Positions 47,539 to 56,732 of a DNA stretch of 64,000 nt are shown one piece after another. The stretch's first letter is position 1; each line of letters begins with the position of its first letter. The stretch comes from Burkholderiales bacterium (GTDB taxonomy: Bacteria > Pseudomonadota > Gammaproteobacteria > Burkholderiales > Burkholderiaceae_C): positions 1 to 64,000 of the forward strand of contig JAFLDE010000017.1 in assembly GCA_017302655.1 (NCBI GenBank), written 5' to 3'. The notes under the pieces are model-generated. The model ran no database searches. It was not told the origin of the DNA and worked only from the letters and a program-made list of their open reading frames with translations. The position numbers and the translations under genes were made by a program.

Positions 47539-47991
47539 ATGCGCAAGCCTCAGGCCGGCTTTACCTTGGTTGAACTGATGATCGCCATTGCCATCGTCGG
47601 CATCTTGGCGGCGGTGGCCATTCCAAGTTATCAGGACTATGTGCGGCGCGGCCAGATCCCGGACGCGTTGGCCGCGTTGTCCGACTACCGCATCAAGCTC
47701 GAAACCTATTACCAGGACCATCGCAACTACGGCGTTGGGGACGGAAGTTGCGCAGGCGCCTCGACGGCTGCCTGGAAGGAGTTCAAGGCGCCCGCGGGCT
47801 CGAAATTCCAGTTCGAGTGCATCACCGGGGACGGAGCTCAGCAGTTCACGCTGCGGGCCAAGGGGCTTTCGGGAACGGCAGTGGCTGGCCACCACTACAC
47901 CTTGAATTCCGACAACACCAAGGCCACCGAGAAGTTCAAGGGCACTGCAGTCAACAAGGAATGCTGGCTGGTCAATGGGAGCGAGTGCTGA
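47539..47991 (+). CDS. pilE: Type IV pilin-like protein, PilE type
   Basis: The 150-residue prepilin has leader MRKPQAG, cleaved before F8, then FTLVELMIAIAIVGILAAVAIPSYQDYVRRGQ with Glu at mature position 5. The middle contains LETYYQDHRNYG, typical of PilE minor pilins, and the end has two cysteines (KECWLVNGSEC) that could form the D-loop disulfide. It begins the minor pilin operon; start chosen at the leader ATG 47539. Whether it is a minor pilin or a major subunit cannot be decided, but a minor role is favoured by context. Confidence 0.88.
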   Translation: MRKPQAGFTLVELMIAIAIVGILAAVAIPSYQDYVRRGQIPDALAALSDYRIKLETYYQDHRNYGVGDGSCAGASTAAWKEFKAPAGSKFQFECITGDGAQQFTLRAKGLSGTAVAGHHYTLNSDNTKATEKFKGTAVNKECWLVNGSEC

Positions 47992-48581
47992 TGGCCCGGT
48001 CGCGCGGCTTTTCGGTGGTGGAGCTGATGGTGGCCGTGGCCATCCTCGGTATCGCCTTGGCCGCGTCCATGCCGCTCATCGTCGACTGGACGCGCAACAT
48101 GGCCATCCGCAATGCAGCCGAGTCCCTCAAGGGAGGGATCGAGAAAACCCGTCAAGCGGCCTTGCGCCGCAACGCTGACATGAGCTTCTGGCTGGTCGCG
48201 GACACGACGAGCAAGATCCTCACCAGCAGCTGCGTGCGCTCGGATACGGGGCCCTCTTGGGTGATTGCCAAGTTGGATCCAGAGGGGCAGTGTGATGCAG
48301 CGCCATCGGAAACCTCGGCCCCTCGAATCGTCGAGAAGTGGTCTGCGGCTGATGGCGCCAACGACGTGAGCCTGGTCACTGCCGACGAAGGGGGTGCAGC
48401 GGGAAACCTGTTGACCTTCAACTCGCTCGGACAGGTCAGCGCGGCCAATCAAATCGCTCAGATTGACATCACGCACGCCAAGGGTGGCGACATCCGCCCC
48501 CTGCGCCTGCTCATCAGTCGCGCAGGCGCCGTACGGCTCTGCGATCCTGCCGTCGCGGCAGGCGACACCCGCGCCTGTTAG
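47991..48581 (+). CDS. fimT: FimT/GspH-type minor pilin
   Basis: The 196-residue prepilin has a short leader MARSRG, then FSVVELMVAVAILGIALAASMPLI with Glu5. The C-terminal GspH domain follows (SLKGGIEKTRQAALRRNADMSF, ..RLLISRAGAVRLCDPA). It is part of the minor-pilin priming complex and, in some bacteria, a DNA-binding FimT for natural transformation. It overlaps pilE by one base (TGATG). Confidence 0.85.
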   Translation: MARSRGFSVVELMVAVAILGIALAASMPLIVDWTRNMAIRNAAESLKGGIEKTRQAALRRNADMSFWLVADTTSKILTSSCVRSDTGPSWVIAKLDPEGQCDAAPSETSAPRIVEKWSAADGANDVSLVTADEGGAAGNLLTFNSLGQVSAANQIAQIDITHAKGGDIRPLRLLISRAGAVRLCDPAVAAGDTRAC

Positions 48582-48590
48582 GGGGACGTC

Positions 48591-49025
48591 ATGCACCGAC
48601 TTGAAGCTCGTGTTCCCGCCCGTCAAGGCGTTCGTCGCCAGCAAGGCGTCGCACTCATCGAGGCCTTGATCGGTTTCCTCATCTTCGCCGTGGGCGTACT
48701 TGGCTTGGTGGGCCTGCAGGCTTCGATGACCAAGGCACAGACCGGCGCCAAGGTCCGGGCCGATGCCGCGTTGCTGGCCAACGAAGTGCTGGGCCATATG
48801 TGGGCCGACAGTCAGGCCAACCTGGGCCAGTACGTTGGTGCCTCCTGCGCTGCCCATGCGCCCTGTGCCGACTGGCAGAACAAGCTGAAGGCCACGCTGC
48901 CCAAAGGCACGGGCACGGTGGCCTACGACCCGGCCAATCGCGATCAGGTGATCGTCACCATCACCTGGACCTTGCCGGAGTCGGGAGAACACCGCTACGA
49001 AATGCTCAGCTCGGTGACGCGATGA
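48591..49025 (+). CDS. pilV: PilV-type minor pilin
   Basis: The 144-residue prepilin has a 19-residue leader ending RRQQG, then VALIEALIGFLIFAVGVLGLVGLQASM, the characteristic PilV helix (mature Glu5 is present). The C-terminal domain is short with VIVTITWTLPESGEHRYEML. It overlaps pilW by ATGA. It is part of the tip complex that PilY1 caps. Confidence 0.88.
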   Translation: MHRLEARVPARQGVRRQQGVALIEALIGFLIFAVGVLGLVGLQASMTKAQTGAKVRADAALLANEVLGHMWADSQANLGQYVGASCAAHAPCADWQNKLKATLPKGTGTVAYDPANRDQVIVTITWTLPESGEHRYEMLSSVTR

Positions 49026-50239
49026 ACGCCCTTGGCACCCCCACCATGCGACAAGCCGGCTTTTCCCTCATTGAGCTGATGATCGGCATGCTCATCGGCT
49101 TGCTGTGCACCCTGGTCATCGCTTCGGTGCTGAGTGCTGCCGAGGGCAACCGGCGCGGCACCACGTCGGGCACTGACGCGCAGATCGCCGGCAACCTCTC
49201 TCTATTCAGCGTGCGCCGTTATGTGGAGTCGAGCGGCTACGGCTTTGCCAGCGAGTCAGCCGCCGTAGGCTGCAACCTGGTGGCCACCTTCAACGGCAAT
49301 CCGGTGGCCGCGCTGCCGCCCAGGCTCGCGCCTGTTTTCATCACCGAAGGCGCCAATGGGGGCAGCGACACGGTCCGCGTCATCAGCAGCGCCAAGGGCA
49401 TCGACCCGGACAGCGGCAGCACCGACGGCTTCACCGTTCCGGTGCGCGTGCAAAGCGACACCGGCTCGGCCATCGATCCCGGCTACGAGCCTGGCGACCA
49501 GTATTACGGGGTCGCCAACAACCTGACCTATCAACAGGGCGACCTGGTGGTGGCGGTGACGCCGGTAGACGCGGGCCTCCCCGAGAACAACTGCGAGCTG
49601 TTCGAGGTGAACGCCCCGGTGAACAGTGCGGCCAACCCCTTCCGCGTACCGCGCCTTGATGAGCCGACGCGCTGGAACGCTCCCGGGCGTCCGATGGTGA
49701 CCTCGGTCGGACCAGGCGCCGGACGTGCGGGCACCTTCTTGGTGAACCTTGGCCGCATCAGCGACCGCCAGTATTTCGTGGATGGCAATCAGCGCCTGAT
49801 GCAGTCGGTGCTCAATACCGCGACGCTGACGCGGGATGTCACCGAGGTGCAGGGTCAGGTGGTCTTGCTCAAAGCCATGTACGGTCGTGACACCGATGCC
49901 GATGGGGCGGTCGACACCTACGACTACACCACGCCCAACTCCGTGGACGGCTGGCAGAACGTGCTGGCGGTGCGCATGGCCGTGGTGGCGCGCAGCGGGC
50001 AGTACGAAAAGGACAAGGTCACCAGCGCCAATCCGCTCTGGGATGTAGGCAGTGCGGCCACGGTGGCCGGCACCACCGACTGTGGATCCTCCAAGTGCGT
50101 TGAACTGCGCGTGGACCGTGTGTCCGACGACTGGGAACACTACCGCTACCGGGTGTTCGACACCGTGGTGCCCTTGCGCAACCAGCGCTTCCGCTCCGGC
50201 AACCTTGCTGCCGCTCCGCCCCCGGCCTCCGGTCCATGA
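49022..50239 (+). CDS. pilW: PilW-type minor pilin
   Basis: The 405-residue prepilin has leader MNALGTPTMRQAG, then FSLIELMIGMLIGLLCTLVIASVL with Glu5. It is large, as PilW proteins are, and carries a possible calcium loop YGRDTDADGAVDTYDY near residue 285 and the C-terminal HYRYRVFDTVVPLRNQ motif common to the family. It overlaps pilX by ATGA. Confidence 0.9.
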   Translation: MNALGTPTMRQAGFSLIELMIGMLIGLLCTLVIASVLSAAEGNRRGTTSGTDAQIAGNLSLFSVRRYVESSGYGFASESAAVGCNLVATFNGNPVAALPPRLAPVFITEGANGGSDTVRVISSAKGIDPDSGSTDGFTVPVRVQSDTGSAIDPGYEPGDQYYGVANNLTYQQGDLVVAVTPVDAGLPENNCELFEVNAPVNSAANPFRVPRLDEPTRWNAPGRPMVTSVGPGAGRAGTFLVNLGRISDRQYFVDGNQRLMQSVLNTATLTRDVTEVQGQVVLLKAMYGRDTDADGAVDTYDYTTPNSVDGWQNVLAVRMAVVARSGQYEKDKVTSANPLWDVGSAATVAGTTDCGSSKCVELRVDRVSDDWEHYRYRVFDTVVPLRNQRFRSGNLAAAPPPASGP

Positions 50240-50979
50240 GCCACCGCCAATCCATGCGAGACCTCACCATGAATGGGCACATGTCTTCCTTGATGAACGC
50301 CGATTTGCTCGCCCAGGGGCAGCGCCTGAAGGGCATGTCGCAGCGCGGTCTGTCGTTGATCTTCGCGCTGCTGGCCCTGGTGGCCATGACCCTAGGCGCC
50401 GTGGCCCTGGTCCGTTCGGTGGACACCGGTGTGCTGGCGCTTGGCAATGTGTCACAGAAGCAAAGCACGCTGGTGGCCGCCAGCCGGGGTACCGAGGATG
50501 CCGTGGCCTGGCTGCGCGCGCGCTTGCAGGCGTCTCCGACCGGGCTGGACGCCGACATCGGCGGCAGCGGTTACTACGCGTCGGCCATGCCCACGCTCGA
50601 CGCCACCGGCAAAGGCGCGGCGGCGATGGGTGACCAACTGGTCCGGGTGAATTGGGACAACGACGATTGCAAGGTGGATGGCGTGAGCTACGGCCATGCC
50701 AACTGCCTCACGGCTTCCGACCCTGTGACCTACAGCGGCGTCGTGGTGCGTTACGTGGCCCATCGTCTTTGCGTCCAGCCTGGTGCAGTCGGCGGTGCCA
50801 ACAGCTGTGCCACGCCGTTGACCGACGGCGAAGCCCTCGTGCGCTGCACTGGAGGCAGGGCCTCATGCCCCGCCGGCATGCCAGGCCCGCCTGCAGGGCC
50901 GTACTACCGAGTCACCGTGCGCGCGCAGGGAGCGCGGGGCACGGTCACCTTCACCGAGACCCTCATCAACTTCAATTGA
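50236..50979 (+). CDS. pilX: PilX-type minor pilin
   Basis: The 247-residue prepilin has an unusually long N-terminal leader (38 residues, ending SQRG), then LSLIFALLALVAMTLGAVALVR. Mature position 5 is Phe (F43), not Glu, as is usual for PilX/GspK pilins placed first in the tip complex. Later ATG codons could shorten the leader: an in-frame ATG at 50335 gives MSQRG only, which is the conventional length, so the true start may be there. Cysteines pair near the C-terminus. Confidence 0.82.
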   Translation: MSHRQSMRDLTMNGHMSSLMNADLLAQGQRLKGMSQRGLSLIFALLALVAMTLGAVALVRSVDTGVLALGNVSQKQSTLVAASRGTEDAVAWLRARLQASPTGLDADIGGSGYYASAMPTLDATGKGAAAMGDQLVRVNWDNDDCKVDGVSYGHANCLTASDPVTYSGVVVRYVAHRLCVQPGAVGGANSCATPLTDGEALVRCTGGRASCPAGMPGPPAGPYYRVTVRAQGARGTVTFTETLINFN

Positions 50980-51014
50980 TGCCCCTGGCGCTTGCGCCCG
51001 CGAAGGAGAACCCC

Positions 51015-54000
51015 ATGAGCACCCCCCTCCAGCGCTTCACGCCCGCATGCCGTGCGCTCGGGCTTGTGTTTGCAGCGCTATTGGCTCCCTTGTCGCAAGC
51101 GGCTCTGACTGACATTGCAAAGGAACCGCTGCTGGTCTCCTTTGGCACGCCGGTGAAGCCCAATCTGATGTTCGTCATCGACGACTCAGGCAGCATGGCC
51201 GAGATCTACTTGCCTGAGGATGCCAACCGCGGTATCGACAAGTACTCCGTGCGAACGGCTCAGTGCAATGGCCTCGGATACCAGGACATGGGCAACTACA
51301 CCCCGGCCGTGAACCACGACGGATCGTCACGTGGGAACGGCGCCATCTCCTCGGCATTCAACGCAGGCGACACCCTGCAGAACATCCGTAACCTCGCGGA
51401 AGACAACACCGGCCTCGTTTCTGCCGGGTCGCTGACCCTCACGGTGAGCGACGGCGGGCGGCAGAACAACTGGTACGTTGTGGGTGAGCCGGTCACGGTG
51501 TACAACGGCAGCACACCCACGCGTTGGATGATCGGCACGGTGGAGTCCTGGAATGCCACCACGGGTGCATTGAAGATCGCCTTCGTCGATCGTTCGGGTG
51601 CCGACAACACGGGAACCAGCGCCAAGGTGGGTCGAGGCTGGCCGCACTTCGTCTATTTCACCTACAAAGGTGCGCAACCCAGGCTGGGCTGGACCTACAC
51701 CTCCACCGGGGCGGTCATCACCAACACGGACTTCTACAAGGAATGCAACAGCCGCGTGGGTGTGGCGCCGGGCGTCAACGTCTTTGATCGCAAGGTCATG
51801 CGTCCCACCGACGGCAGCGCGCAGCACTTCGCGAACTGGTGGCATTACTACGGCAACCGCCTGAAGATGATGCGCACCGTCACGGCGCAGGCCTTCCTGG
51901 GCATCGACTCCTCTTTCCGCGTGGGCTACGCGCGCATCAACACCACGGAGGCCAAGGAGAGCGGCACCAAGTGGTTGCACATCCGTGACTTCGAGTCCGG
52001 TGCGGGCGGGCAACGCTCCAAGTTCTACGACGCCCTGCATGCCACGCCGGCATCCGGCTACACGCCTTTGCGCGGCGCCCTGTCGCTGACAGGGCGCTAC
52101 TTCGCCAACAAGGCGCAGTCGCAGGATTACGACCCGGTGCAGTACTCCTGCCAGAAGAATTTCATGATCTTGGCGTCTGATGGCGCCTGGAACAACAATG
52201 TCGAGACGGCGACCTTTGGCCCCTATGCGCTGAACGGCGCTCTGGTGGGACAGCGTGACGGCTCGGTGGCGCGCCCGATGCGGGACACCAGTGATGCCGG
52301 CACCGGCGGTGCCTCTGACACCCTGGCTGACGTGGCGATCTACTACTACGACACCGACCTGCGAGACGCTGCCCTGAACAACTGCACCGGCTCCGAAGGC
52401 AAGGACGTGTGCCCCAATGATGTGCCGGTGGTGCAGGGCAGCCGAGACACCGCCAAGCACCAGCACCTGACCACCTTCACCATGAGCCTGGGGCAGATGG
52501 GGTCACTGAAGTTCTGCACCGGCTATGAAACGGGCTGCGAAAAGGCAGGCCAGAGCTCAGATTACCCGGGGCTCGTGGCAGGCACCAAGTTGTGGCCCGC
52601 TCCGACCAACAATGCATCGCGCATGGACGACCTGTGGCATGCCGCTGTCAATGGCCGTGGCACGTTCTTCAATGCGTCGGATGCCAGTGGCGTGGCCGAT
52701 GGCCTGAAGAAGGCGCTTGCTGACATTGAAAAGGTTGTGGGTCGCGGCGCCGCCGGTGCCACCAGTACGACGCAGCCGGTGGCGGGTGACAACAGCTTCT
52801 TCATCGCCAGTTTCACCTCCGGCAGTTGGCACGGTGACCTGAAGGCCCACACCATCGATCCCAATACCTTCGAACCGAAGATGGACACGGCCAGCTGGAG
52901 CGCGGCGGCCATGCTGCCCGTGGCCGCGGATCGCAAGATCTTGTATGCCCACGGTGGTCTGCTGCGCGACTTCACCATCGCCAACCTGACCGCTGACGGC
53001 CAGACCGCTCAGTTCCAGGGGCGCTGCGCCAGCATGTCGCACTACATGGGCCTGGGGGCTGCCGATCGCACCGCCTGCGACACCGCGAACAACCTGGTGA
53101 ACTACCTGCGGGGCCAAGAGTTCGACTACTTCCGCACCCGGGCTGCTGAGAGCAAGCTGGGCGACATCGTGGGTTCCGCCCCTACTTTCGATGGCAAGCA
53201 CGGCGCTGCCTTCAAGGATGCAGGCTATGCCGCCTATGTGACGACCTCGCGTGCGACGCGTGCGCAGGTGGTGTACGTCGGCAGCAACAGCGGCATGCTG
53301 CACGCCTTCGATGCCCTCACCGGCGTGGAACGCTGGGCCTTCATTCCGACGGAGCTTCGCTCTCGCCTGTGGGTGCTGGCTGACAAGAACTACGGCAGCA
53401 AGCACGAGTTCTTCGTGGACGGTCCGCCGGCTACCGAGGACGTCTATGACGGTGCCGCCTGGCGCACCATCCTCGTCACCGGCATGGGCGCGGGCGGCCG
53501 CTCCTATGTGGCGCTTGACGTGACCCAGCCGCTGGCTCCCAAGCTGCTGTGGGAGTTCACGAATAGCAACCTGGGCAACACCTTCGCCAAACCCGTCATC
53601 GCCAAACGCTCCAATGGCAAGTGGGTGGTCGTGGTGCCGTCCGGCTTCAACAACGTCGGCGATGGTCAGGGGCGGTTGTTCATGCTGGATGCCATCACTG
53701 GCGCGGTGCTCGAGAGCATCTCGACCGGCGCCGGCACGGCCGCAACGCCGTCAGGACTCGGGCCGATCGCGCCTTGGATCGATGACGGCAACACCGACGC
53801 CACCGCCAAGCGCTATTACGCGGGCGACAACCTGGGCAACGTCTGGCGTTTCGACCCGGACGGCTTGCTGGGACCCACCAAGGTCGTCAAGCTGGCGGAG
53901 TTGAAGAAGGATGGCGTTGCTCAACCGGTGACCGTGCCACCCGTCCTCGGCATGATGCGTGTCGGCAATGTCGAGACTGCCATCGTCGGGATTGGCACCG

Positions 54001-54530
54001 GCCGCATGGTGGGCAAGAGCGATCTGACCAACACGGAAGTGCAGTCGGTCTATGCCATCAAGGACGACCTGGGAGCTGGTTGGGGCGATGTCCGCGCCAG
54101 CGGCAAACTGGTACCGCAGACCCTGGTCACGGACGGCGCCGTGCGACAGGGCACCGCCATGTCGGTGGAATGGGCGAACAAGGCGGGCTGGGTCGCCGAC
54201 CTGCCGGACACCGGCGAGCGCATCAATGTGCCGATGGTGCTGTTCGGCAGCACCTTGGTCGCTGCCTCCAACGTGCCGAAGTCGATTGCTGGATGCGACG
54301 AAGGCAGCCAGGGCCATGCCTGGGTGTACTACTTTGACATCGCCACCGGTGCGACCTTGGCGGACTACCTGGGCGATTCGATGGTGGCTGGTATCAATGC
54401 GGTGGGCCGAGGCGTGCTGCCTGTGCCGTCGATTGCCTCAAAGGTGATCAAGTACCGTGAGATCAAGCAACCCACCGGCACCGCCACCACGCCCCGCCGT
54501 GCCAATTGGCGTGAAGTGATCGACCGCTGA
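51015..54530 (+). CDS. pilY1: PilY1, pilus tip adhesin and retraction regulator
   Basis: The 1171-residue protein has a signal peptide (cleavage near ..APLSQA), an N-terminal von Willebrand A domain with MIDAS motif FVIDDSGSM, a long middle region, and a C-terminal PilC-type beta-propeller with YVGSNSGMLHAFDALTG, DDGNTDATAKRYYAGDNLGN (probable calcium-binding loop) and YRREIKQP-like end. It caps the pilus through the minor pilins and mediates adhesion or surface sensing. GGAG lies about 8 bases before ATG 51015; the frame is open far upstream but that part overlaps pilX and is rejected. It is the last gene of the operon. Confidence 0.93.
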   Translation: MSTPLQRFTPACRALGLVFAALLAPLSQAALTDIAKEPLLVSFGTPVKPNLMFVIDDSGSMAEIYLPEDANRGIDKYSVRTAQCNGLGYQDMGNYTPAVNHDGSSRGNGAISSAFNAGDTLQNIRNLAEDNTGLVSAGSLTLTVSDGGRQNNWYVVGEPVTVYNGSTPTRWMIGTVESWNATTGALKIAFVDRSGADNTGTSAKVGRGWPHFVYFTYKGAQPRLGWTYTSTGAVITNTDFYKECNSRVGVAPGVNVFDRKVMRPTDGSAQHFANWWHYYGNRLKMMRTVTAQAFLGIDSSFRVGYARINTTEAKESGTKWLHIRDFESGAGGQRSKFYDALHATPASGYTPLRGALSLTGRYFANKAQSQDYDPVQYSCQKNFMILASDGAWNNNVETATFGPYALNGALVGQRDGSVARPMRDTSDAGTGGASDTLADVAIYYYDTDLRDAALNNCTGSEGKDVCPNDVPVVQGSRDTAKHQHLTTFTMSLGQMGSLKFCTGYETGCEKAGQSSDYPGLVAGTKLWPAPTNNASRMDDLWHAAVNGRGTFFNASDASGVADGLKKALADIEKVVGRGAAGATSTTQPVAGDNSFFIASFTSGSWHGDLKAHTIDPNTFEPKMDTASWSAAAMLPVAADRKILYAHGGLLRDFTIANLTADGQTAQFQGRCASMSHYMGLGAADRTACDTANNLVNYLRGQEFDYFRTRAAESKLGDIVGSAPTFDGKHGAAFKDAGYAAYVTTSRATRAQVVYVGSNSGMLHAFDALTGVERWAFIPTELRSRLWVLADKNYGSKHEFFVDGPPATEDVYDGAAWRTILVTGMGAGGRSYVALDVTQPLAPKLLWEFTNSNLGNTFAKPVIAKRSNGKWVVVVPSGFNNVGDGQGRLFMLDAITGAVLESISTGAGTAATPSGLGPIAPWIDDGNTDATAKRYYAGDNLGNVWRFDPDGLLGPTKVVKLAELKKDGVAQPVTVPPVLGMMRVGNVETAIVGIGTGRMVGKSDLTNTEVQSVYAIKDDLGAGWGDVRASGKLVPQTLVTDGAVRQGTAMSVEWANKAGWVADLPDTGERINVPMVLFGSTLVAASNVPKSIAGCDEGSQGHAWVYYFDIATGATLADYLGDSMVAGINAVGRGVLPVPSIASKVIKYREIKQPTGTATTPRRANWREVIDR

Positions 54531-54542
54531 TCGTTGGTTGGA

Positions 54543-54585
54543 CCTGAGGCGAACGCCCGGCTTGCCGGGCGTTCGTGACTTCAGG
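54543..54585 (+). terminator. Strong hairpin after pilY1
   Basis: CGAACGCCCG and CGGGCGTTCG form a perfect 10-bp stem around GCTTGC (12 bp with a two-base loop, 54550-54575); outer bases CCTGA and TCAGG also pair. No T-run follows directly, so it is a probable but atypical terminator of the minor pilin operon. Confidence 0.6.
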
Positions 54586-54644
54586 CACCGTCATCGGGTT
54601 TTCACTTATCATCGCGGCCCTTTTTGCCCACCCGTCTGCTGCGC

Positions 54645-55457
54645 TTGAGCTCTGACACCCTGATCGAGATCGACAAGGTCAGCTTCGGCTACGACGCCAG
54701 CCGGCTCATCCTGTCCGACATCTCGCTGAAGTTTCCGCGCGGCAAGGTCACGGCCATCCTGGGTGGATCGGGCTGCGGCAAGACCACGCTGATGCGCCTC
54801 ATCGGTGGCGTGTACGCGGCCAACAGCGGGCGCGTGGTGTTCGATGGCGAGGTCGTCAACACGCGCGACAAGGCACAACTGTTCCGCCTCCGCCGCCGCC
54901 TGGGCATGCTGTTCCAGTTCGGAGCGCTCTTCACCGACCTCAATGTGTTCGACAACGTGGCCTTTCCGCTGCGCGAGCACACCGATCTGTCGGAGGCCAT
55001 GATCCGCGACATCGTGCTGATGAAGCTCAACGCCGTGGGCTTGCGCGGCGCGGCGCAGCTTCGCATCTCGGAAGTCTCGGGCGGCATGGCGCGGCGCATT
55101 GCGCTTGCTCGCGCCATCGCGCTCGACCCCGAGCTCATCATGTACGACGAGCCTTTCGCCGGCCTGGACCTGATCAGCATGGGGGTGGCAGCCAAACTCA
55201 TCCGCACCCTCAATGACGTCACAGGCTCCACTTCGCTGGTGGTGAGCCACGACGTGCCCGAGTGCATGGCCATTTCCGACCACGTGGTGCTGTTGGCCAA
55301 TGGCGGGCGCATCGTGGCGCAGGGCACCCCGGCCGAGCTGATGGCTTCGAGCGACCCGGAGACCCGCCAGTTCGTGCGCGGCGAGCCAGACGGGCCGGTC
55401 AAGTTCCACTACCCGGCAGCGAGCATGCAGCAAGACTTCCTGGGCAGCGCCGCATGA
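54645..55457 (+). CDS. mlaF: MlaF, phospholipid ABC transporter ATPase
   Basis: The 270-residue ATPase has Walker A LGGSGCGKTTL, signature VSGGMARR (MlaF-type, rather than SGGQ), Walker B LIMYDEPFAGLD and switch histidine in VVSHDVPE. It powers the Mla pathway of inner-membrane lipid transport. No ATG fits the N-terminus: TTG 54645 gives the expected LSSDTLIEIDKVSFGYD start, and an upstream in-frame TTG at 54624 is possible. First gene of mlaFEDACB, separated from pilY1 by 114 bases. Confidence 0.93.
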   Translation: MSSDTLIEIDKVSFGYDASRLILSDISLKFPRGKVTAILGGSGCGKTTLMRLIGGVYAANSGRVVFDGEVVNTRDKAQLFRLRRRLGMLFQFGALFTDLNVFDNVAFPLREHTDLSEAMIRDIVLMKLNAVGLRGAAQLRISEVSGGMARRIALARAIALDPELIMYDEPFAGLDLISMGVAAKLIRTLNDVTGSTSLVVSHDVPECMAISDHVVLLANGGRIVAQGTPAELMASSDPETRQFVRGEPDGPVKFHYPAASMQQDFLGSAA

Positions 55458-56248
55458 CCGCCGCCTTGCTCAATGGCCTGGCGAGGCTGGGCGCCGGCAC
55501 GCTGGAGCAGCTGCGCGGCTGGGGCCATGCAGCTTTCTTCTTCTTCGACCTGCTTCGTGCAGCACCAGCATCCCTGCGCCGCTTCGGTTTGGTGGTGGCG
55601 CAGATCCACGCCATTGGCAACCGCTCGTTGGTCATCATCATGGCCTCAGGACTGGCGGTGGGATTCGTGCTTGCACTGCAGATGTATTACGCCCTGGTCA
55701 CCTACGGTGCAGCCGAGAGCCTGGGCCTGATCGTGAACCTGGCCTTGGTGCGTGAGCTCGGACCTGTGGTCACCGCTTTGCTGTTTGCTGGCCGCGCCGG
55801 CACCTCGCTCACGGCTGAGATTGGCTTGATGAAGGCCGGTGAGCAACTTGCGGCGATGGAGCTGATGGCCATCGATCCCAAGCAACGTGTGCTGGCACCT
55901 CGCCTGATCGGCGGCATCGTCTCTATGCCCTTGCTGGCCATCCTGTTCTCGGCCGTGGGCATCCTCGGCGCTTACGTGGTGGCGGTGTTGCTCATCGGTG
56001 TGGATGCAGGCAACTTCTGGTCGATCATGCAGACGCGGGTCGATGTCTGGCGTGACGTCGGCAACGGACTGGTCAAGGCTTCGGTGTTCGGCGTCATCTG
56101 CACGGTGGTGGCGCTCTACCAAGGCCACGAAACCGAAGCCACGCCCGAGGGCGTGGCTTATGCGACCACGCGCACCGTGGTCATTGCTTCCCTTTGGGTG
56201 CTGGGGATGGACTTCATCCTCACCGCCTTGATGTTCTCCACCCCCTGA
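55454..56248 (+). CDS. mlaE: MlaE, phospholipid ABC transporter permease
   Basis: The 264-residue inner-membrane permease has about five helices and the MlaE signature ELGPVVTALLFAGRAGTSLTAEIG in continuous frame, then AMELMAIDPKQRVLAPRLIGG coupling helix. The start is fixed by the ATGA overlap with mlaF (55454). It forms the membrane core with MlaF, MlaD and MlaB. Confidence 0.95.
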   Translation: MTAALLNGLARLGAGTLEQLRGWGHAAFFFFDLLRAAPASLRRFGLVVAQIHAIGNRSLVIIMASGLAVGFVLALQMYYALVTYGAAESLGLIVNLALVRELGPVVTALLFAGRAGTSLTAEIGLMKAGEQLAAMELMAIDPKQRVLAPRLIGGIVSMPLLAILFSAVGILGAYVVAVLLIGVDAGNFWSIMQTRVDVWRDVGNGLVKASVFGVICTVVALYQGHETEATPEGVAYATTRTVVIASLWVLGMDFILTALMFSTP

Positions 56249-56252
56249 CGCC

Positions 56253-56732
56253 ATGCCGAAAAAAAGCATTGAAGTGATGGTCGGCCTTTTCGTGCTGCTC
56301 GGCCTGCTGGGTCTGCTCTTCCTCGCGTTGAAAGCCGCCAACCTGGGCAGCGCCGGTGGTGGTGACACCTACCAACTCGTCGCCAAGTTCGACAACATCG
56401 GCGGTTTGAAGGTGCGCGCTCCGGTTCGTACGGCCGGCGTCACCGTGGGGCGCGTGGTGTCGATCAGCCTGGACGCCAACACCTATCAGGGGCTGGTGAA
56501 GCTGGAGGTGGAGCGCAGCTATCAGTTCCCGCGTGACACCTCGGCCAAGATCCTCACCGCGGGTTTGCTGGGCGACCAGTACATCGGCTTGGAGCCTGGC
56601 GCCGACGAGCGCAACCTCGGCGCCGGAGACCAGATCCGCCAGACGCAATCGGCGGTGGTGCTGGAGAACCTGATCGGCCAGTTCCTCTACAACAAGGCCG
56701 CCGACGGCGGCTCGGCGGAGAAGCAGCCGTGA
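56253..56732 (+). CDS. mlaD: MlaD, MCE-domain phospholipid-binding subunit
   Basis: The 159-residue protein has an N-terminal membrane anchor (IEVMVGLFVLLGLLGLLFLALKA), then a periplasmic MCE domain (YQLVAKFDNIGGLKVRAPVRTAGVTVGRV). It forms a hexameric ring on MlaE that carries lipid between MlaC and the permease. It is 4 bases after mlaE and overlaps mlaA by GTGA. Length is typical of MlaD. Confidence 0.95.
   Translation: MPKKSIEVMVGLFVLLGLLGLLFLALKAANLGSAGGGDTYQLVAKFDNIGGLKVRAPVRTAGVTVGRVVSISLDANTYQGLVKLEVERSYQFPRDTSAKILTAGLLGDQYIGLEPGADERNLGAGDQIRQTQSAVVLENLIGQFLYNKAADGGSAEKQP

Noticed and set aside
50652..51014. Upstream extension of the pilY1 frame
   Set aside because: Overlaps pilX in another frame; the ATG at 51015 starts a clear signal peptide with a good Shine-Dalgarno.
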